Of a stretch of 64,000 nucleotides of DNA, positions 1 to 7,889 are shown in pieces. Location: contig SFFD01000004.1 of assembly GCA_004556975.1 (NCBI GenBank), positions 1 through 64,000 of the forward strand, read 5' to 3'. Position numbers and translations under genes: made by a program. Numbering within the stretch: position 1 is the first letter of the stretch; each line of letters starts with the position of its first letter. A model generated the notes under the pieces. That model had not been told where the DNA came from and ran no database searches. It worked only from the letters and a program-made list of their open reading frames with translations. This DNA comes from Oscillospiraceae bacterium (GTDB lineage: Bacteria; Bacillota; Clostridia; Oscillospirales; Ruminococcaceae).

Positions 1-361
1 AGGTATTTCCGCCGCATTTTTCTCTTACATAATCCTCGTCAAGATTAAGTATTTCCGCAAGACCGGATATTATAAGATCCTTTTGAGCTTCGTTTTCTAT
101 ATCAAGCGGAGAAACGCAAACCGTCCAAGCGGTGGAGCTCATTGCAAGAACGTTGTTGTTGCGGTCATATATATATCCCCTTGCGGCAGAAATTTCAGTA
201 ACGCGAAGCTGCTGTGAAGCAGCCTTGCGCTGATATTCCTCCGCATCTACTATCTGGAGCTGAAAAAGCCTTATTATAAGCGCCGCAAATCCTGCTACAA
301 CTATAACAGCGGCTGCTGTAAGTATTCTTCTTTTTGTGGTAAAGTTAGATGATTTACTCAT
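1..361 (-). CDS. Class B penicillin-binding protein, N-terminal part (FtsI/SpoVD type), cut by window edge
   Basis: Septal or spore-cortex transpeptidase that cross-links peptidoglycan outside the membrane. The first 120 residues are visible. A Lys/Arg-rich start is followed by one membrane segment (about residues 12-32) and then the PBP dimerisation region with the family signature ARGYIYDRNNNVLA. It is the fourth gene of the order mraZ-rsmH-ftsL-PBP, which is the usual dcw position of ftsI/pbpB; many Clostridia keep spoVD there as well. The transpeptidase domain and any PASTA domain lie outside the window, so FtsI and SpoVD cannot be separated. The ATG at 361 has a weakly spaced GGAG upstream; a nearer TTG is closed by an in-frame stop. 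Confidence 0.9.
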   Translation of the reverse strand, partial: MSKSSNFTTKRRILTAAAVIVVAGFAALIIRLFQLQIVDAEEYQRKAASQQLRVTEISAARGYIYDRNNNVLAMSSTAWTVCVSPLDIENEAQKDLIISGLAEILNLDEDYVREKCGGNT

Positions 362-486
362 TTTGAAGGCAATTTTTTCTCCTTTTTCCAAAATTTCGTC
401 GATAATCGACCTTTCCCCAATTATGAAGACAGCGCCGTTATCCGCTTTTACGGTTTTTAACGGCGCTACTTGTTTATATTATTGCG

Positions 487-972
487 TCAAAATGGCAAGT
501 ATTCCGCAATAAATTCAATAAAGTCATTCCAATACTGTTCAATAAGATATTTTCCGCTTGTTTTCGCAACCGAAATTTCATCGTCTCCGGTAAGGTTGAC
601 ATATTCAATCTGGCTTGAATCTATTTTGGAAAGTCCAAGATTTTTTTCCGCAGATTCCTCAAGGGTTTTTATGGAGGTGCTTGCTTCAAGCTCCCCCTCA
701 AGGCGCATGCGCTCGGTATCAAGAGCGCTTATTTTGCTTTCATAGGAGTTTACCTCTGCGGTAAGCTCTGTAAGAACGACCTGGCTGTATATCATAACAA
801 GAGCCACGGCAATAATCGCCACAGCGTCAAGAATGAATTTGAAAGGAGCAACCGTTTTTTGCTTCCTGCGGGTTTTAACAAGTCTTAAAGAGCGGGTTTT
901 AAGCTCCTCATCATGCTGTTCTTCTGTTTTTGCCGCAAAATTATCAAGGTCATAAGCAACTTCCGCAGACAA
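487..972 (-). CDS. ftsL: FtsL-like cell division protein
   Basis: Bitopic divisome protein that would bridge DivIC and the septal PBP. The 161-residue product has a charged cytoplasmic N-terminus of about 50 residues, one membrane segment (FILDAVAIIAVALVMIYSQ) and an extracytoplasmic coiled coil (about residues 70-115) ending in the heptad-like LEGELEASTSIKTLEESAEK. Sequence conservation in FtsL is low, so the call rests on topology and on its place between rsmH and the PBP gene. The start is TTG at 972, preceded by AAGGAGG. The C-terminal tail is longer than in many FtsL proteins. Confidence 0.8.
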   Translation of the reverse strand: MSAEVAYDLDNFAAKTEEQHDEELKTRSLRLVKTRRKQKTVAPFKFILDAVAIIAVALVMIYSQVVLTELTAEVNSYESKISALDTERMRLEGELEASTSIKTLEESAEKNLGLSKIDSSQIEYVNLTGDDEISVAKTSGKYLIEQYWNDFIEFIAEYLPF

Positions 973-1004
973 GGTACTCCCCTCCTTCTTATATAAATTA
1001 TCTT

Positions 1005-1952
1005 TTACAGCTTTTCAATAATACGAAGTTTGGCGCTTCGGCTTCTGTGGTTATATTCAAGCTCCTCGGCACCGGGTTCAATCGGTTTTTTATTCACAAG
1101 CTTTCCCCGAGGCTTTTTTCCGCAAACGCATACAGGAAATTCGGGCGGGCATGTGCACCCTTTTGTGTATTCGGCAAAAGCCTTTTTTACCATTCTGTCC
1201 TCAAGGGAATGAAAAGTTATTATGGCAAAGCGGCCGCCGGGTACAAGGCGGTCAAATGCGCCGTCAAGCGCTTCGGAAAGTTTATCAAGTTCTCCGTTCA
1301 CGGCTATTCTTATTGCCTGAAAGGTTTTGCGCGCCGGATGTCCTCCGTCGCGCCTTGCCGCCGCAGGAACGGCGCTGCGTACAATATCCGCAAGCTGTGT
1401 GGTTGTTTCAATAGGCTTAGTTTGTCTTGCTTCCAAAATAGCGTTAACAATTCTGGGAGTAAATTTTTCTTCGCCATAGTCATAAAGTATTTTTGCAAGC
1501 TCCGCCCCGGAAGCGTTGTTTACCAAATCATATGCAGAAAGCCCCTCTTTGCTCATACGCATATCAAGGGGCGCTTCGCTGTGATAGCTGAACCCCCGTT
1601 CGGCATCGTCAAGCTGGTGAGAACTTACGCCAAGGTCAAGCAGCACACCATTAACCTTTTCTATTCCAAGGCTGTCAAGCACTTTTGGAATATCCGCAAA
1701 ATCAGAATGTATAACCGTTGCGCAGGGGTATTCCGCAAGCCTTTCAGCTACAATCTCTACGGCATCCGGATCTTTGTCAAGCGCAATAAGCCTGCCGGTG
1801 GTAAGTCGTTTTGCAATTTCTCTGGAGTGGCCCGCTCCGCCGGCGGTGCCGTCAATATATATTCCATCCGGCTTTATTTCAAGGCCGTCTATGCTTTCTT
1901 CAAGCAGTACGGAAACATGATGAAAATCCATATCGCTCATACCGCACCTCAA
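1005..1952 (-). CDS. rsmH: 16S rRNA (cytosine1402-N4)-methyltransferase RsmH (MraW)
   Basis: Methylates N4 of C1402 in the 30S P site using S-adenosylmethionine. The 315-residue length is normal. The N-terminus HVSVLLEESIDGL, the SAM-binding loop DGTAGGAGHS near residue 34 and the central GVSSHQLDDAERGFSY block are the typical RsmH signatures. The C-terminus NHRSRSAKLRIIEKL is also diagnostic. The start ATG overlaps the stop of mraZ by four bases, so the two are translationally coupled in the dcw operon. Nothing suggests loss of function. Confidence 0.97.
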   Translation of the reverse strand: MRCGMSDMDFHHVSVLLEESIDGLEIKPDGIYIDGTAGGAGHSREIAKRLTTGRLIALDKDPDAVEIVAERLAEYPCATVIHSDFADIPKVLDSLGIEKVNGVLLDLGVSSHQLDDAERGFSYHSEAPLDMRMSKEGLSAYDLVNNASGAELAKILYDYGEEKFTPRIVNAILEARQTKPIETTTQLADIVRSAVPAAARRDGGHPARKTFQAIRIAVNGELDKLSEALDGAFDRLVPGGRFAIITFHSLEDRMVKKAFAEYTKGCTCPPEFPVCVCGKKPRGKLVNKKPIEPGAEELEYNHRSRSAKLRIIEKL

Positions 1953-2368
1953 AAGCCAAGTTCGTCCATTGCCTCTGCAATGGCATCGGAATCCATCGAG
2001 TTGCTTCTGGCAATCCAGTTATCTTTGTTCCATATTTCAACATGGTCAGAAGCTCCGATTACCGCAATCTCTTTGGTAAGTCCGGCGTGGGCGCGCAATG
2101 TGGGGCTGACCAGAACCCTGCCCTGTTTGTCGGAATTGACCACCGTTGCACTTGAAAACATAAAACGCTTAAGATCCCTTGCCTTTGCTTGAGGAAGACC
2201 GGCAACTTTTTCACTTATGCGGTTCCATTGTTCCATTGAATAGGCGGAAAGACAGCCGTCAAGCCCTTTGGTGAGCACGAACTGCTCGCCGAGCTCTTCA
2301 CGAAGCTTTGCAGGAAAGTTGACTCTTCCTTTTTCATCGATATTATGGTAATACTCGCCGATATACAA
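1949..2368 (-). CDS. mraZ: Transcriptional regulator MraZ
   Basis: Ring-forming AbrB-like DNA-binding protein that represses its own dcw operon. Two SpoVT/AbrB-like repeats are visible, each with the conserved DxKGR motif: NIDEKGRVNFPAK near the start and VNSDKQGRVLVSP in the second half. I place the start at the TTG at 2368, preceded by GGGAGGG at normal spacing, giving 139 residues beginning LYIGEYYHNIDEKGR; the open frame extends further upstream but those residues do not fit the family. Its target box lies in the leader just upstream, pointing to autoregulation. Confidence 0.95.
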   Translation of the reverse strand: MYIGEYYHNIDEKGRVNFPAKLREELGEQFVLTKGLDGCLSAYSMEQWNRISEKVAGLPQAKARDLKRFMFSSATVVNSDKQGRVLVSPTLRAHAGLTKEIAVIGASDHVEIWNKDNWIARSNSMDSDAIAEAMDELGF

Positions 2369-2418
2369 AGCCGTCTTCCCTCCCTTCCGAATTTCAGGCA
2401 ATTTTAAGGGATAGTATT

Positions 2419-2479
2419 CCACTTATCCCCACTTTTCACCACTTAATTATTATTATAATGAAATTCACGCAAATTGCAA
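2419..2479 (-). promoter_or_regulatory. dcw promoter with MraZ box (three 10-bp repeats)
   Basis: Read on the minus strand, a TTGCAA (2474-2479) and TATAAT (2452-2457) are separated by 16 bases. Immediately downstream the motif AAGTGG occurs three times with an exact 10-bp period (CCACTT on the plus strand at 2419, 2429 and 2439). MraZ is known to bind direct GTGG-type repeats spaced one helical turn apart, so this is very probably its autoregulatory site around the transcription start. Confidence 0.8.
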
Positions 2480-2573
2480 TACCTTTTATAACAATTTAAC
2501 GCCCATTTTGCGAAAATTTACAAATGTAAATTATGGTATGTTTCCGTCTTTTTCGTAGAGATTTGCACAGTAA

Positions 2574-2605
2574 AAAAAGACATCCGCCCGGCGGATGTCT
2601 TTTTG
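2574..2605 (-). terminator. Intrinsic terminator after the TfoX-like gene
   Basis: An 11-bp stem built from AGACATCCGCC and its complement with a 2-base loop is followed on the minus strand by a T run. It lies just beyond the stop of the TfoX-like gene. Confidence 0.85.
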
Positions 2606-2609
2606 TGCT

Positions 2610-2930
2610 TTATTTTTTCTTTTTCGGTTTCGGCGCAGGGAGTTCATCGTAAATTGCTTCAAAAAGCCCGGTTAAAAAATCCGGATTATCGAATTCCTCC
2701 ACCAAAAGCATATTCTTCGCGCCGTCGTAGGGCGGCTCGTGCCTTGCGCCGGGCAGATACTTTTCCGCCGCGGGAACAAGCTTGACAAGCAGTCTGTTGT
2801 CGCAGACATACGCCGCAATTTTTCCGCGGAAATAGATTATGTATTCACCCATCATCTGACGCACTTTAATATCGCCGAGGGCGGAAAGCTGCTCCGTTAT
2901 GAAGCTTATGTAGTCCTTACTTGTAGCCAT
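2610..2930 (-). CDS. TfoX/Sxy N-terminal domain protein
   Basis: A 106-residue single-domain protein matching the TfoX N-terminal family: conserved RQMMGEYIIYFRGKIAAYVCDNRLLVKL, then PPYDGAKNMLLVEEFDN. In gammaproteobacteria Sxy/TfoX activates competence genes, but stand-alone TfoX_N proteins of Firmicutes have no established role. The Lys-rich tail (PAPKPKKKK) is a low-complexity end. The gene is monocistronic and has its own terminator. Confidence 0.85.
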   Translation of the reverse strand: MATSKDYISFITEQLSALGDIKVRQMMGEYIIYFRGKIAAYVCDNRLLVKLVPAAEKYLPGARHEPPYDGAKNMLLVEEFDNPDFLTGLFEAIYDELPAPKPKKKK

Positions 2931-2933
2931 AGG

Positions 2934-3380
2934 TCATCTCCCAATTTTTATATAGCGAAACGTGCCGTCGCTTTCTTCCGCATAGGCAAGCTGCTTTTTG
3001 GCAAGCAGCGGAAGCAGCTTTTCATCAATAACCGGCATATCCATTCCGAAAGAGCTTATCACAAATATTTTTCCGCCGTTTTTTGTCACCCTGACGCACT
3101 CTTTGAGCACCTTTTCAAGCACTGCGCAAAGATGCCCGACCGCGTTGTACATAACAACCGTGTCAAAGCTTTCGTCCGCAAACGTCATATTCGTTGCATC
3201 CATTATTACGAAGGTAAACCCCTCGGTTTTGCGTGCCTGCGGCGGCAGGCGCAGATAATCAAGGTCGATTCCCGTAACACTTTCGGCCGTTTTCGCCGCG
3301 CAAAGAGAAAACTCCGCACAGCCGCAGGCAACCTCCAGAACATCTTTTCCTCTTATATCTTCCGCAATATGTGCAAGCGC
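2934..3380 (-). pseudogene. 5'-truncated class I SAM-dependent methyltransferase remnant
   Basis: Reading on the minus strand from 3380, the frame encodes ALAHIAEDIRGKDVLEVACG, a methyltransferase motif I, then a DLDYLRL acidic-loop equivalent, MDATNMTFADESFDTVVMYNAVGHL (motifs II-III) and a normal C-terminus. The frame is closed by TAG at 3381-3383 directly before this, so the first 40 or so residues expected for the family are missing and no normal start with a ribosome site precedes motif I. An internal ATG at 3203 would give only 89 residues lacking the SAM loop. It abuts the end of the frameshifted GNAT gene, which suggests a deletion fused the two. Confidence 0.75.
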
Positions 3381-3394
3381 CTATTCTGCTCTTT

Positions 3395-3923
3395 TCAAAC
3401 GGATTTCCCCTGTTTTATACGGAGTTTACACCAGTCTTCCCGGTCTATTCGGTAATGTCTGAACATATCGTTTTCCGAAACAAAGCTGAACCCTGCTTTT
3501 TCAAGTACATGCGCGCTTCTTTTGTTTTTATGTATTGTATCTGCAAGCACGGTGTTCATATTCATCTGCCCAAAAGCATATTTCAGGGCAAACTTTTCAG
3601 CTTCCGTTCCGTATCCGCGGTTCTTGAAATTGTCATTTTTCATTCCCGCTCCAAGCTCGCAAATGCCTTTTTGCCAATCAATATGCTTGAAATATATCTC
3701 TCCTATCACTTCATTTTCAAGCATTATTACGAAGTTTTTTTCTATCCGAAGTATTGCGGCTTTCAAAAAAGGCATCTGCCTTTTCCACACTGTATTCATA
3801 AGGTTTAAATTTGCTCATATCCGCAAAAAGCATAGAGTCCTGCTCAAACTGTCGAAAGAACTCACGGCAAAGCTCTTTTGTCATTTCTTTAAGTGTAATT
3901 CCATCCATTTCTCTATACAACAA
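3395..3923 (-). pseudogene. Frameshifted GNAT acetyltransferase
   Basis: Two overlapping minus-strand frames together form one GNAT protein. The 5' frame from 3923 gives MLYREMDGITLKEMTKELCREFF and runs to EKADAFFESRNTSDRKK. The 3' frame continues NFVIMLENEVIGEIYFKHID, then the acetyl-CoA motif NRGYGTEAEKFALKYAF and the C-terminal HVLEKAGFSFV. The break is at a run of seven A (plus-strand T at 3735-3741); one additional A would restore a continuous reading frame. A sequencing or assembly indel, a true mutation, or slippage are all possible. Confidence 0.8.
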
Positions 3924-3924
3924 A

Positions 3925-3950
3925 ACCCGCTCCGATTAAAAAGCGGGAAT
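3925..3950 (-). terminator. Terminator after the coiled-coil gene
   Basis: On the minus strand CCCGCT pairs with AGCGGG across a roughly 10-base loop, followed by TTTTGTTG. It sits 15-40 bases past the stop of the gene that ends at 3964. Confidence 0.6.
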
Positions 3951-3963
3951 TTGTTCTGTTCAA

Positions 3964-4434
3964 TTATTTTTCGGTGTTTTGACCCTTTTGCTGCTGACGG
4001 AACGCGGCACGGGTATTTTTTACTTCATTCATGGAAGCGGCAAGGCTTTCCTCGGTATTTTTAAGAATGTTGTCAACGAATTCCTTTGCCGACTGGCGCA
4101 TTTCGCGGCTCTGCTGCTGCGCCTGCTGTGCGATTTCCGCCGCCTTGCTTCTGCTCTGGCGAACAATTTCTTCTTCCTCCACAAGGGCTGCAGCGCGTTT
4201 TTCAGCTCTGGCAATAATTGCTTCCGCTTCTTTTTTTGCTGTGTTAACTATTTCGGTGCGGTCCGCAACAATTGACTGTGCCTGTCTTATTTCGGTGGGC
4301 ATATTAAGGCGAACATCATCAAGAAGTTCGCGCACTTTGTCCGCGTCAACAACGCAGCGACCGCCCGTAAGCGGCAGCGACCACGCACGGTCGATAAGCT
4401 CATCAAGCTGGTCAAGAATCTCTTCAATGGACAT
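3964..4434 (-). CDS. Coiled-coil protein next to coaD, function unknown
   Basis: A 156-residue soluble protein that starts with a conserved-looking helix MSIEEILDQLDELIDRAWSLPL, then GGRCVVDADKVRELLDDVR, and continues as a long Ala/Glu/Arg/Gln coiled coil (about residues 60-140) that resembles DivIVA or V-ATPase subunit H helices. Genes of this kind often lie directly after coaD in Clostridia; they are usually annotated only as ATPase-like or hypothetical. It starts 16 bases after coaD and shares its operon (rsmD-coaD-this gene). I cannot assign a function. Confidence 0.7.
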   Translation of the reverse strand: MSIEEILDQLDELIDRAWSLPLTGGRCVVDADKVRELLDDVRLNMPTEIRQAQSIVADRTEIVNTAKKEAEAIIARAEKRAAALVEEEEIVRQSRSKAAEIAQQAQQQSREMRQSAKEFVDNILKNTEESLAASMNEVKNTRAAFRQQQKGQNTEK

Positions 4435-4449
4435 AAAACATACCTCCGT

Positions 4450-4941
4450 TTATATATCAGTTTTATTTTTCAGTACCCTTTCAATGGTTTCAACGGCTTC
4501 TTTGGGAACGAAGTCCGAAACGTCGCCCCCGAACGAAGCAATCTGGCGAACAAGGCTTGAGCTTATATACATATTTTCCGGCCGCGCAGTCATAAACACC
4601 GTCTCTGCCTTTGGCGCAAGGCTTTTATTGGCAAGAGCCATCTGAAATTCATAATCGAAATCAGTTGCTGAACGCAGTCCCTTTATTATGGCGTTTATGC
4701 CGTTTTTCTGGACATACTCCGCCAAAAGTCCATTCCAGACATCAACCCTGATTCGCGGGTCGTCTGCAACAGCGCCCATAATCATATTGCAGCGTTCCTC
4801 CGTGGAAAAATCATAGTGCTTGTCCGGATTAGTCATAACAAGAACGATAACCTCGTCAAAAAGCTCCGCCGCCCGTCTGAATATATCAACATGACCATTG
4901 GTTACCGGGCAAAAGCTGCCCGGACATACGGCTTTTTTCAT
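4450..4941 (-). CDS. coaD: Phosphopantetheine adenylyltransferase
   Basis: Transfers AMP from ATP to 4'-phosphopantetheine, the penultimate step of coenzyme A synthesis. The 163-residue product begins MKKAVCPGSFCPVTNGHVDI with the nucleotidyl-transfer motif TNGH and has the C-terminal ISSSLVRQIASFGGDVSDFVP. These are the hallmark CoaD blocks and the length is normal. The start ATG at 4941 overlaps the rsmD stop by four bases, the common rsmD-coaD pairing. Confidence 0.97.
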   Translation of the reverse strand: MKKAVCPGSFCPVTNGHVDIFRRAAELFDEVIVLVMTNPDKHYDFSTEERCNMIMGAVADDPRIRVDVWNGLLAEYVQKNGINAIIKGLRSATDFDYEFQMALANKSLAPKAETVFMTARPENMYISSSLVRQIASFGGDVSDFVPKEAVETIERVLKNKTDI

Positions 4942-5486
4942 TCTTCGTCTTCCTTCTGATAGGAATACACCATAGTTCTTCCGTATCGATATTCTTTGAT
5001 TCTTACAAGGTCGCCCGCCCTTTCGGGAAGGTCGATGCCTTTTGCAGTTTCGCATAAAACAATTCCGCCCGTGCGCATAACTTTTGACACCGCGGGAAGA
5101 ACCACCGGAAGCTGCTGCGCAGCATAGGGAGGGTCAATAAACGCAATGTCAAAACGCTCGCAGGCGCCCGCAAGATAAAGCGACGCATCGGTAGTTTTAA
5201 TCCTGGCGTTGTTCAGAAAGCCGCAATTTTTTAAATTTTCGGTTATGCAGTTTTGAGCATCTTTGGAACTGTCCACAAACACGGCGGATTTTGCTCCGCG
5301 GGAAAGCGCTTCAATTCCAAGCTGACCCGACCCCGCAAAAAGGTCAAGCACATCCGCTCCCTCTATGATAAACTGTATGGCTGAGAAAATACCTTCCTTG
5401 ACTCTGTCGCCCGTAGGTCTGGTAACTTCTCTTCCCTCCGGCGCAACAAGACGTTTTCCTTTTGCCGTTCCTGTAATGACTCTCAT
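4938..5486 (-). CDS. rsmD: 16S rRNA (guanine966-N2)-methyltransferase
   Basis: SAM-dependent methylation of G966 in the 30S subunit. The 182 residues begin MRVITGTAKGKRLVAPEG, contain DLFAGSGQLGIEALSRGA (SAM loop, about residue 50) and the catalytic FIDPPYA (about residue 118), all typical RsmD motifs. ATGA overlap with coaD downstream indicates translational coupling. The gene starts a short operon with coaD and the coiled-coil gene; uvrC upstream runs in the same direction across a 62-base gap. Confidence 0.96.
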   Translation of the reverse strand: MRVITGTAKGKRLVAPEGREVTRPTGDRVKEGIFSAIQFIIEGADVLDLFAGSGQLGIEALSRGAKSAVFVDSSKDAQNCITENLKNCGFLNNARIKTTDASLYLAGACERFDIAFIDPPYAAQQLPVVLPAVSKVMRTGGIVLCETAKGIDLPERAGDLVRIKEYRYGRTMVYSYQKEDEE

Positions 5487-5548
5487 TTCAATACCTCCGT
5501 ATGGGTATATTTACATTATCCTATTTTTAATATTAAAAGTCAATGTTT

Positions 5549-7381
5549 TTATTCCTTGTCAAGTAAATTCCGAAGCGACTTTGCCGCAGCGGCTGTCATT
5601 CCCGGCGCTGCCGCAAGTTCCTTCTCCGTTGCCGCGCGGATTGCCTTCATGGTTTTAAAATGCTTCAAAAGCGCTGCCGCTCTTTTAGGGCCAATTCCCG
5701 GAGCCTTTGTTATAAGAAGCTCAAAATTTGTTTTGCTGTGTTTTCTGCGGCTGTATGTTATGGTATAGCGGTGAACCTCATCCTGAATTGCGGTAACAAA
5801 GTTGAACACCTCTTTTGCGGGAGAAATAGCTATTTCACCACCGTTTTTGGCTATTGCGCGGGTTCTGTGACGGTCATCCTTTACCATACCGAAAAGAGGA
5901 ACTGTTATATGCATCTCATCAAAAAGTTTCTGAACCGCGGCTATATGGCCTTTGCCGCCGTCCAGCAGTATCAAATCGGGCATAGTGCCAAAGGATGTCC
6001 CCTTTTCACATTCTTCTCCATAACGTTCAAACCGCCTGCGGAGCATTTCGCACATACAGGCATAGTCATCCGGAGCAACGGCGTCCTTTATGGCAAATTT
6101 TCTGTAATCCGAGCGCTTTGGCCTTGCATTTTCATATACTATCATACCGCCGACAACGGTTTCTGCACCAAAGTTTGATATATCATAGGCTTCAATTCTT
6201 TCCGGCGGTTTTTCAAGTCCAAGCAGACGGGCAAGCTCGTCCAAAACAGCAACTTCGCGGCTGGTGCGCAATTTTTCGTGCGAAAGTCTCTCTGCAGCAT
6301 TATTATATGCCATTTCGGTCGTCTTTCTTCGTTCTCCCTTTTGCGGCACAGATATAGTGACCCTATGATTGGCTTTTTCCGAAAGCCATCTGGAAATAAG
6401 CTGCGCGTCCTCGCAATCTTCGTGCAGCGCAATTTCTTTGGGGATATCCGTTTTATCGGTATAAAAGCTTTGCAAAAATTCCGTTACCGACGCGGGGTCG
6501 GTTCCGAAATCCCTCATGATGTATTCGCTTTTGTCAACAAGCTTTCCTCCGCGAAAAGACAGTACAACCGCGCAGCTGTTTTCTCCGCTTTGAGCCACGG
6601 CAACCACATCCTGTTCCGGCAGTTTTGAAAATACCACCTTTTGGCGGCTGGTAATACCCTCTATTGCACGGATTCTGTCGCGCAGCGACGCCGCACGCTC
6701 AAACTCTTCGTTTTCTGCTGCGGCATACATTCTTTCCGTAAGCTTTTCTATTGACGAAGCGCTTCCGCCGCGAATAAATTCAATTGCTTCATTAAGCGCT
6801 TCGTTATACTCTTCCTCTGAAATTTTTCCTCTGCAGACGCCCATACAGTTTTTGATATAATAATTAAGACAGGGGCGTCCTTTTCCAAATTCCCCGGGAA
6901 ATTTTCTGTTGCAGGTCGGAAGCATAAACGCTTTATTTGCTTCCTCCACCGTCTGGCGCACTACAAAGGAGCTTATATATGGGCCTATATATTCCGCCCC
7001 GTCATCGTATTTCTGTAAAACTCCGGTAAGGCGGCTGTACGGACCGGGCGATATTCGAACATAGCTGTATCCTTTATCGTCTTTCAGCAAAATATTATAT
7101 TTCGGTGCAAATTGCTTAATAAGGCTGCATTCAAGAATAAGCGCTTCAAATTCGCTGTCGGTAACAATATATTCAAAGTCGTAAACATGCTCCACCATTC
7201 GGTAAACCTTGGGAAGATGTTTTTCAACATTTCTGAAATAGCTTGTAACCCGGTTTTTAAGCTTCTTTGCCTTTCCTACATATATCACCTTTCCTGTTTT
7301 ATCATGCATAATATAAACGCCGGGCTGCATCGGAAGGCTTAACGTCTTTTCGTGCAGATACGGCAGCCGTGGGTTATCCAT
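5549..7381 (-). CDS. uvrC: Excinuclease ABC subunit C
   Basis: Makes the dual incisions of nucleotide excision repair in complex with UvrB. The 610-residue product has the GIY-YIG domain at the N-terminus (GVYIMHDKTGKVIYVGKAK), a UVR UvrB-binding helix around residues 200-235, the RNase H-like endonuclease core with EAYDISNFGAETVVGGMIVY, and a C-terminal HhH2 region (APGIGPKRAAALLKHF). All domains are intact. The gene is followed by the rsmD-coaD operon and preceded by the HPr gene on the same strand. Confidence 0.98.
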   Translation of the reverse strand: MDNPRLPYLHEKTLSLPMQPGVYIMHDKTGKVIYVGKAKKLKNRVTSYFRNVEKHLPKVYRMVEHVYDFEYIVTDSEFEALILECSLIKQFAPKYNILLKDDKGYSYVRISPGPYSRLTGVLQKYDDGAEYIGPYISSFVVRQTVEEANKAFMLPTCNRKFPGEFGKGRPCLNYYIKNCMGVCRGKISEEEYNEALNEAIEFIRGGSASSIEKLTERMYAAAENEEFERAASLRDRIRAIEGITSRQKVVFSKLPEQDVVAVAQSGENSCAVVLSFRGGKLVDKSEYIMRDFGTDPASVTEFLQSFYTDKTDIPKEIALHEDCEDAQLISRWLSEKANHRVTISVPQKGERRKTTEMAYNNAAERLSHEKLRTSREVAVLDELARLLGLEKPPERIEAYDISNFGAETVVGGMIVYENARPKRSDYRKFAIKDAVAPDDYACMCEMLRRRFERYGEECEKGTSFGTMPDLILLDGGKGHIAAVQKLFDEMHITVPLFGMVKDDRHRTRAIAKNGGEIAISPAKEVFNFVTAIQDEVHRYTITYSRRKHSKTNFELLITKAPGIGPKRAAALLKHFKTMKAIRAATEKELAAAPGMTAAAAKSLRNLLDKE

Positions 7382-7421
7382 TAAATGCGCCTCCTTTCCG
7401 GACTCAAAATAATATTATATA

Positions 7422-7462
7422 CAAAAAACGCCGCAAATGCTACTCCATTTGCGGCGCCGTTT
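7422..7462 (-). terminator. Intrinsic terminator after the HPr gene
   Basis: CGCCGCAAATG pairs with CATTTGCGGCG; on the minus strand the stem runs into TTTTTTG. It separates HPr from uvrC. Confidence 0.85.
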
Positions 7463-7477
7463 TAAAAAAATTAGAAA

Positions 7478-7741
7478 TCAGTCGGTAAAACCGGATTCGA
7501 CAAGCTTTACAAGAGCTTCTACCGCAGCTTCTTCATCAACGCCGTCGGCAATGATGGTAATTTCCGTACCGCCGAGAATTCCGAGAGAGAGAACGCCAAG
7601 AAGGCTCTTTGCATTGACCCTGCGCTCATCTTTTTCTACCCAAATAGAAGATTTAAATTCGTTGGATTTCTGAATAAAAAATGTTGCGGGACGCGCATGA
7701 AGACCGACCTGGTTTTGAACCTTTACAGTACTAGAAAACAT
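7478..7741 (-). CDS. ptsH: HPr family phosphocarrier protein
   Basis: Small PTS/carbon-control protein of 87 residues. Counting from the ATG at 7741, His15 (GLHARPA) is the PEP-dependent phosphorylation site and Ser46 (AKSLLGVLSLG) is the HPr-kinase site, so both sugar transport and CcpA-type regulation are possible. It is not a Crh protein, which lacks His15. There is no ptsI beside it, and paralogous HPr domains occur in other operons of Clostridia, so whether this is the principal HPr is open. It is monocistronic with its own promoter and terminator. Confidence 0.9.
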   Translation of the reverse strand: MFSSTVKVQNQVGLHARPATFFIQKSNEFKSSIWVEKDERRVNAKSLLGVLSLGILGGTEITIIADGVDEEAAVEALVKLVESGFTD

Positions 7742-7780
7742 ATGTATCCTCCTTATAACTCTCAATGTTTTTCCGTTAAC

Positions 7781-7809
7781 ATTATATCATTATAGAATAT
7801 TTAATTCAA
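7781..7809 (-). promoter_or_regulatory. Sigma-A-like promoter of the HPr gene
   Basis: On the minus strand TTGAAT (7804-7809) and TATAAT (7781-7786) are separated by 17 bases, about 40 bases before the HPr start. A TGAGCAC heptamer (7817-7823) lies just upstream of the -35. Confidence 0.65.
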
Positions 7810-7889
7810 TGCATTTTGAGCACTGAAATCAAATTCTATAATTTTTCCATAAGAAACAACAGCTTTAGTCTTTTATTTGTGAAATATTC

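Noticed and set aside
930..2192. Long plus-strand frame opposite rsmH and mraZ
   Set aside because: Cys/Phe/Ser-rich translation without family resemblance; it mirrors the well-supported minus-strand genes and lacks a ribosome site.
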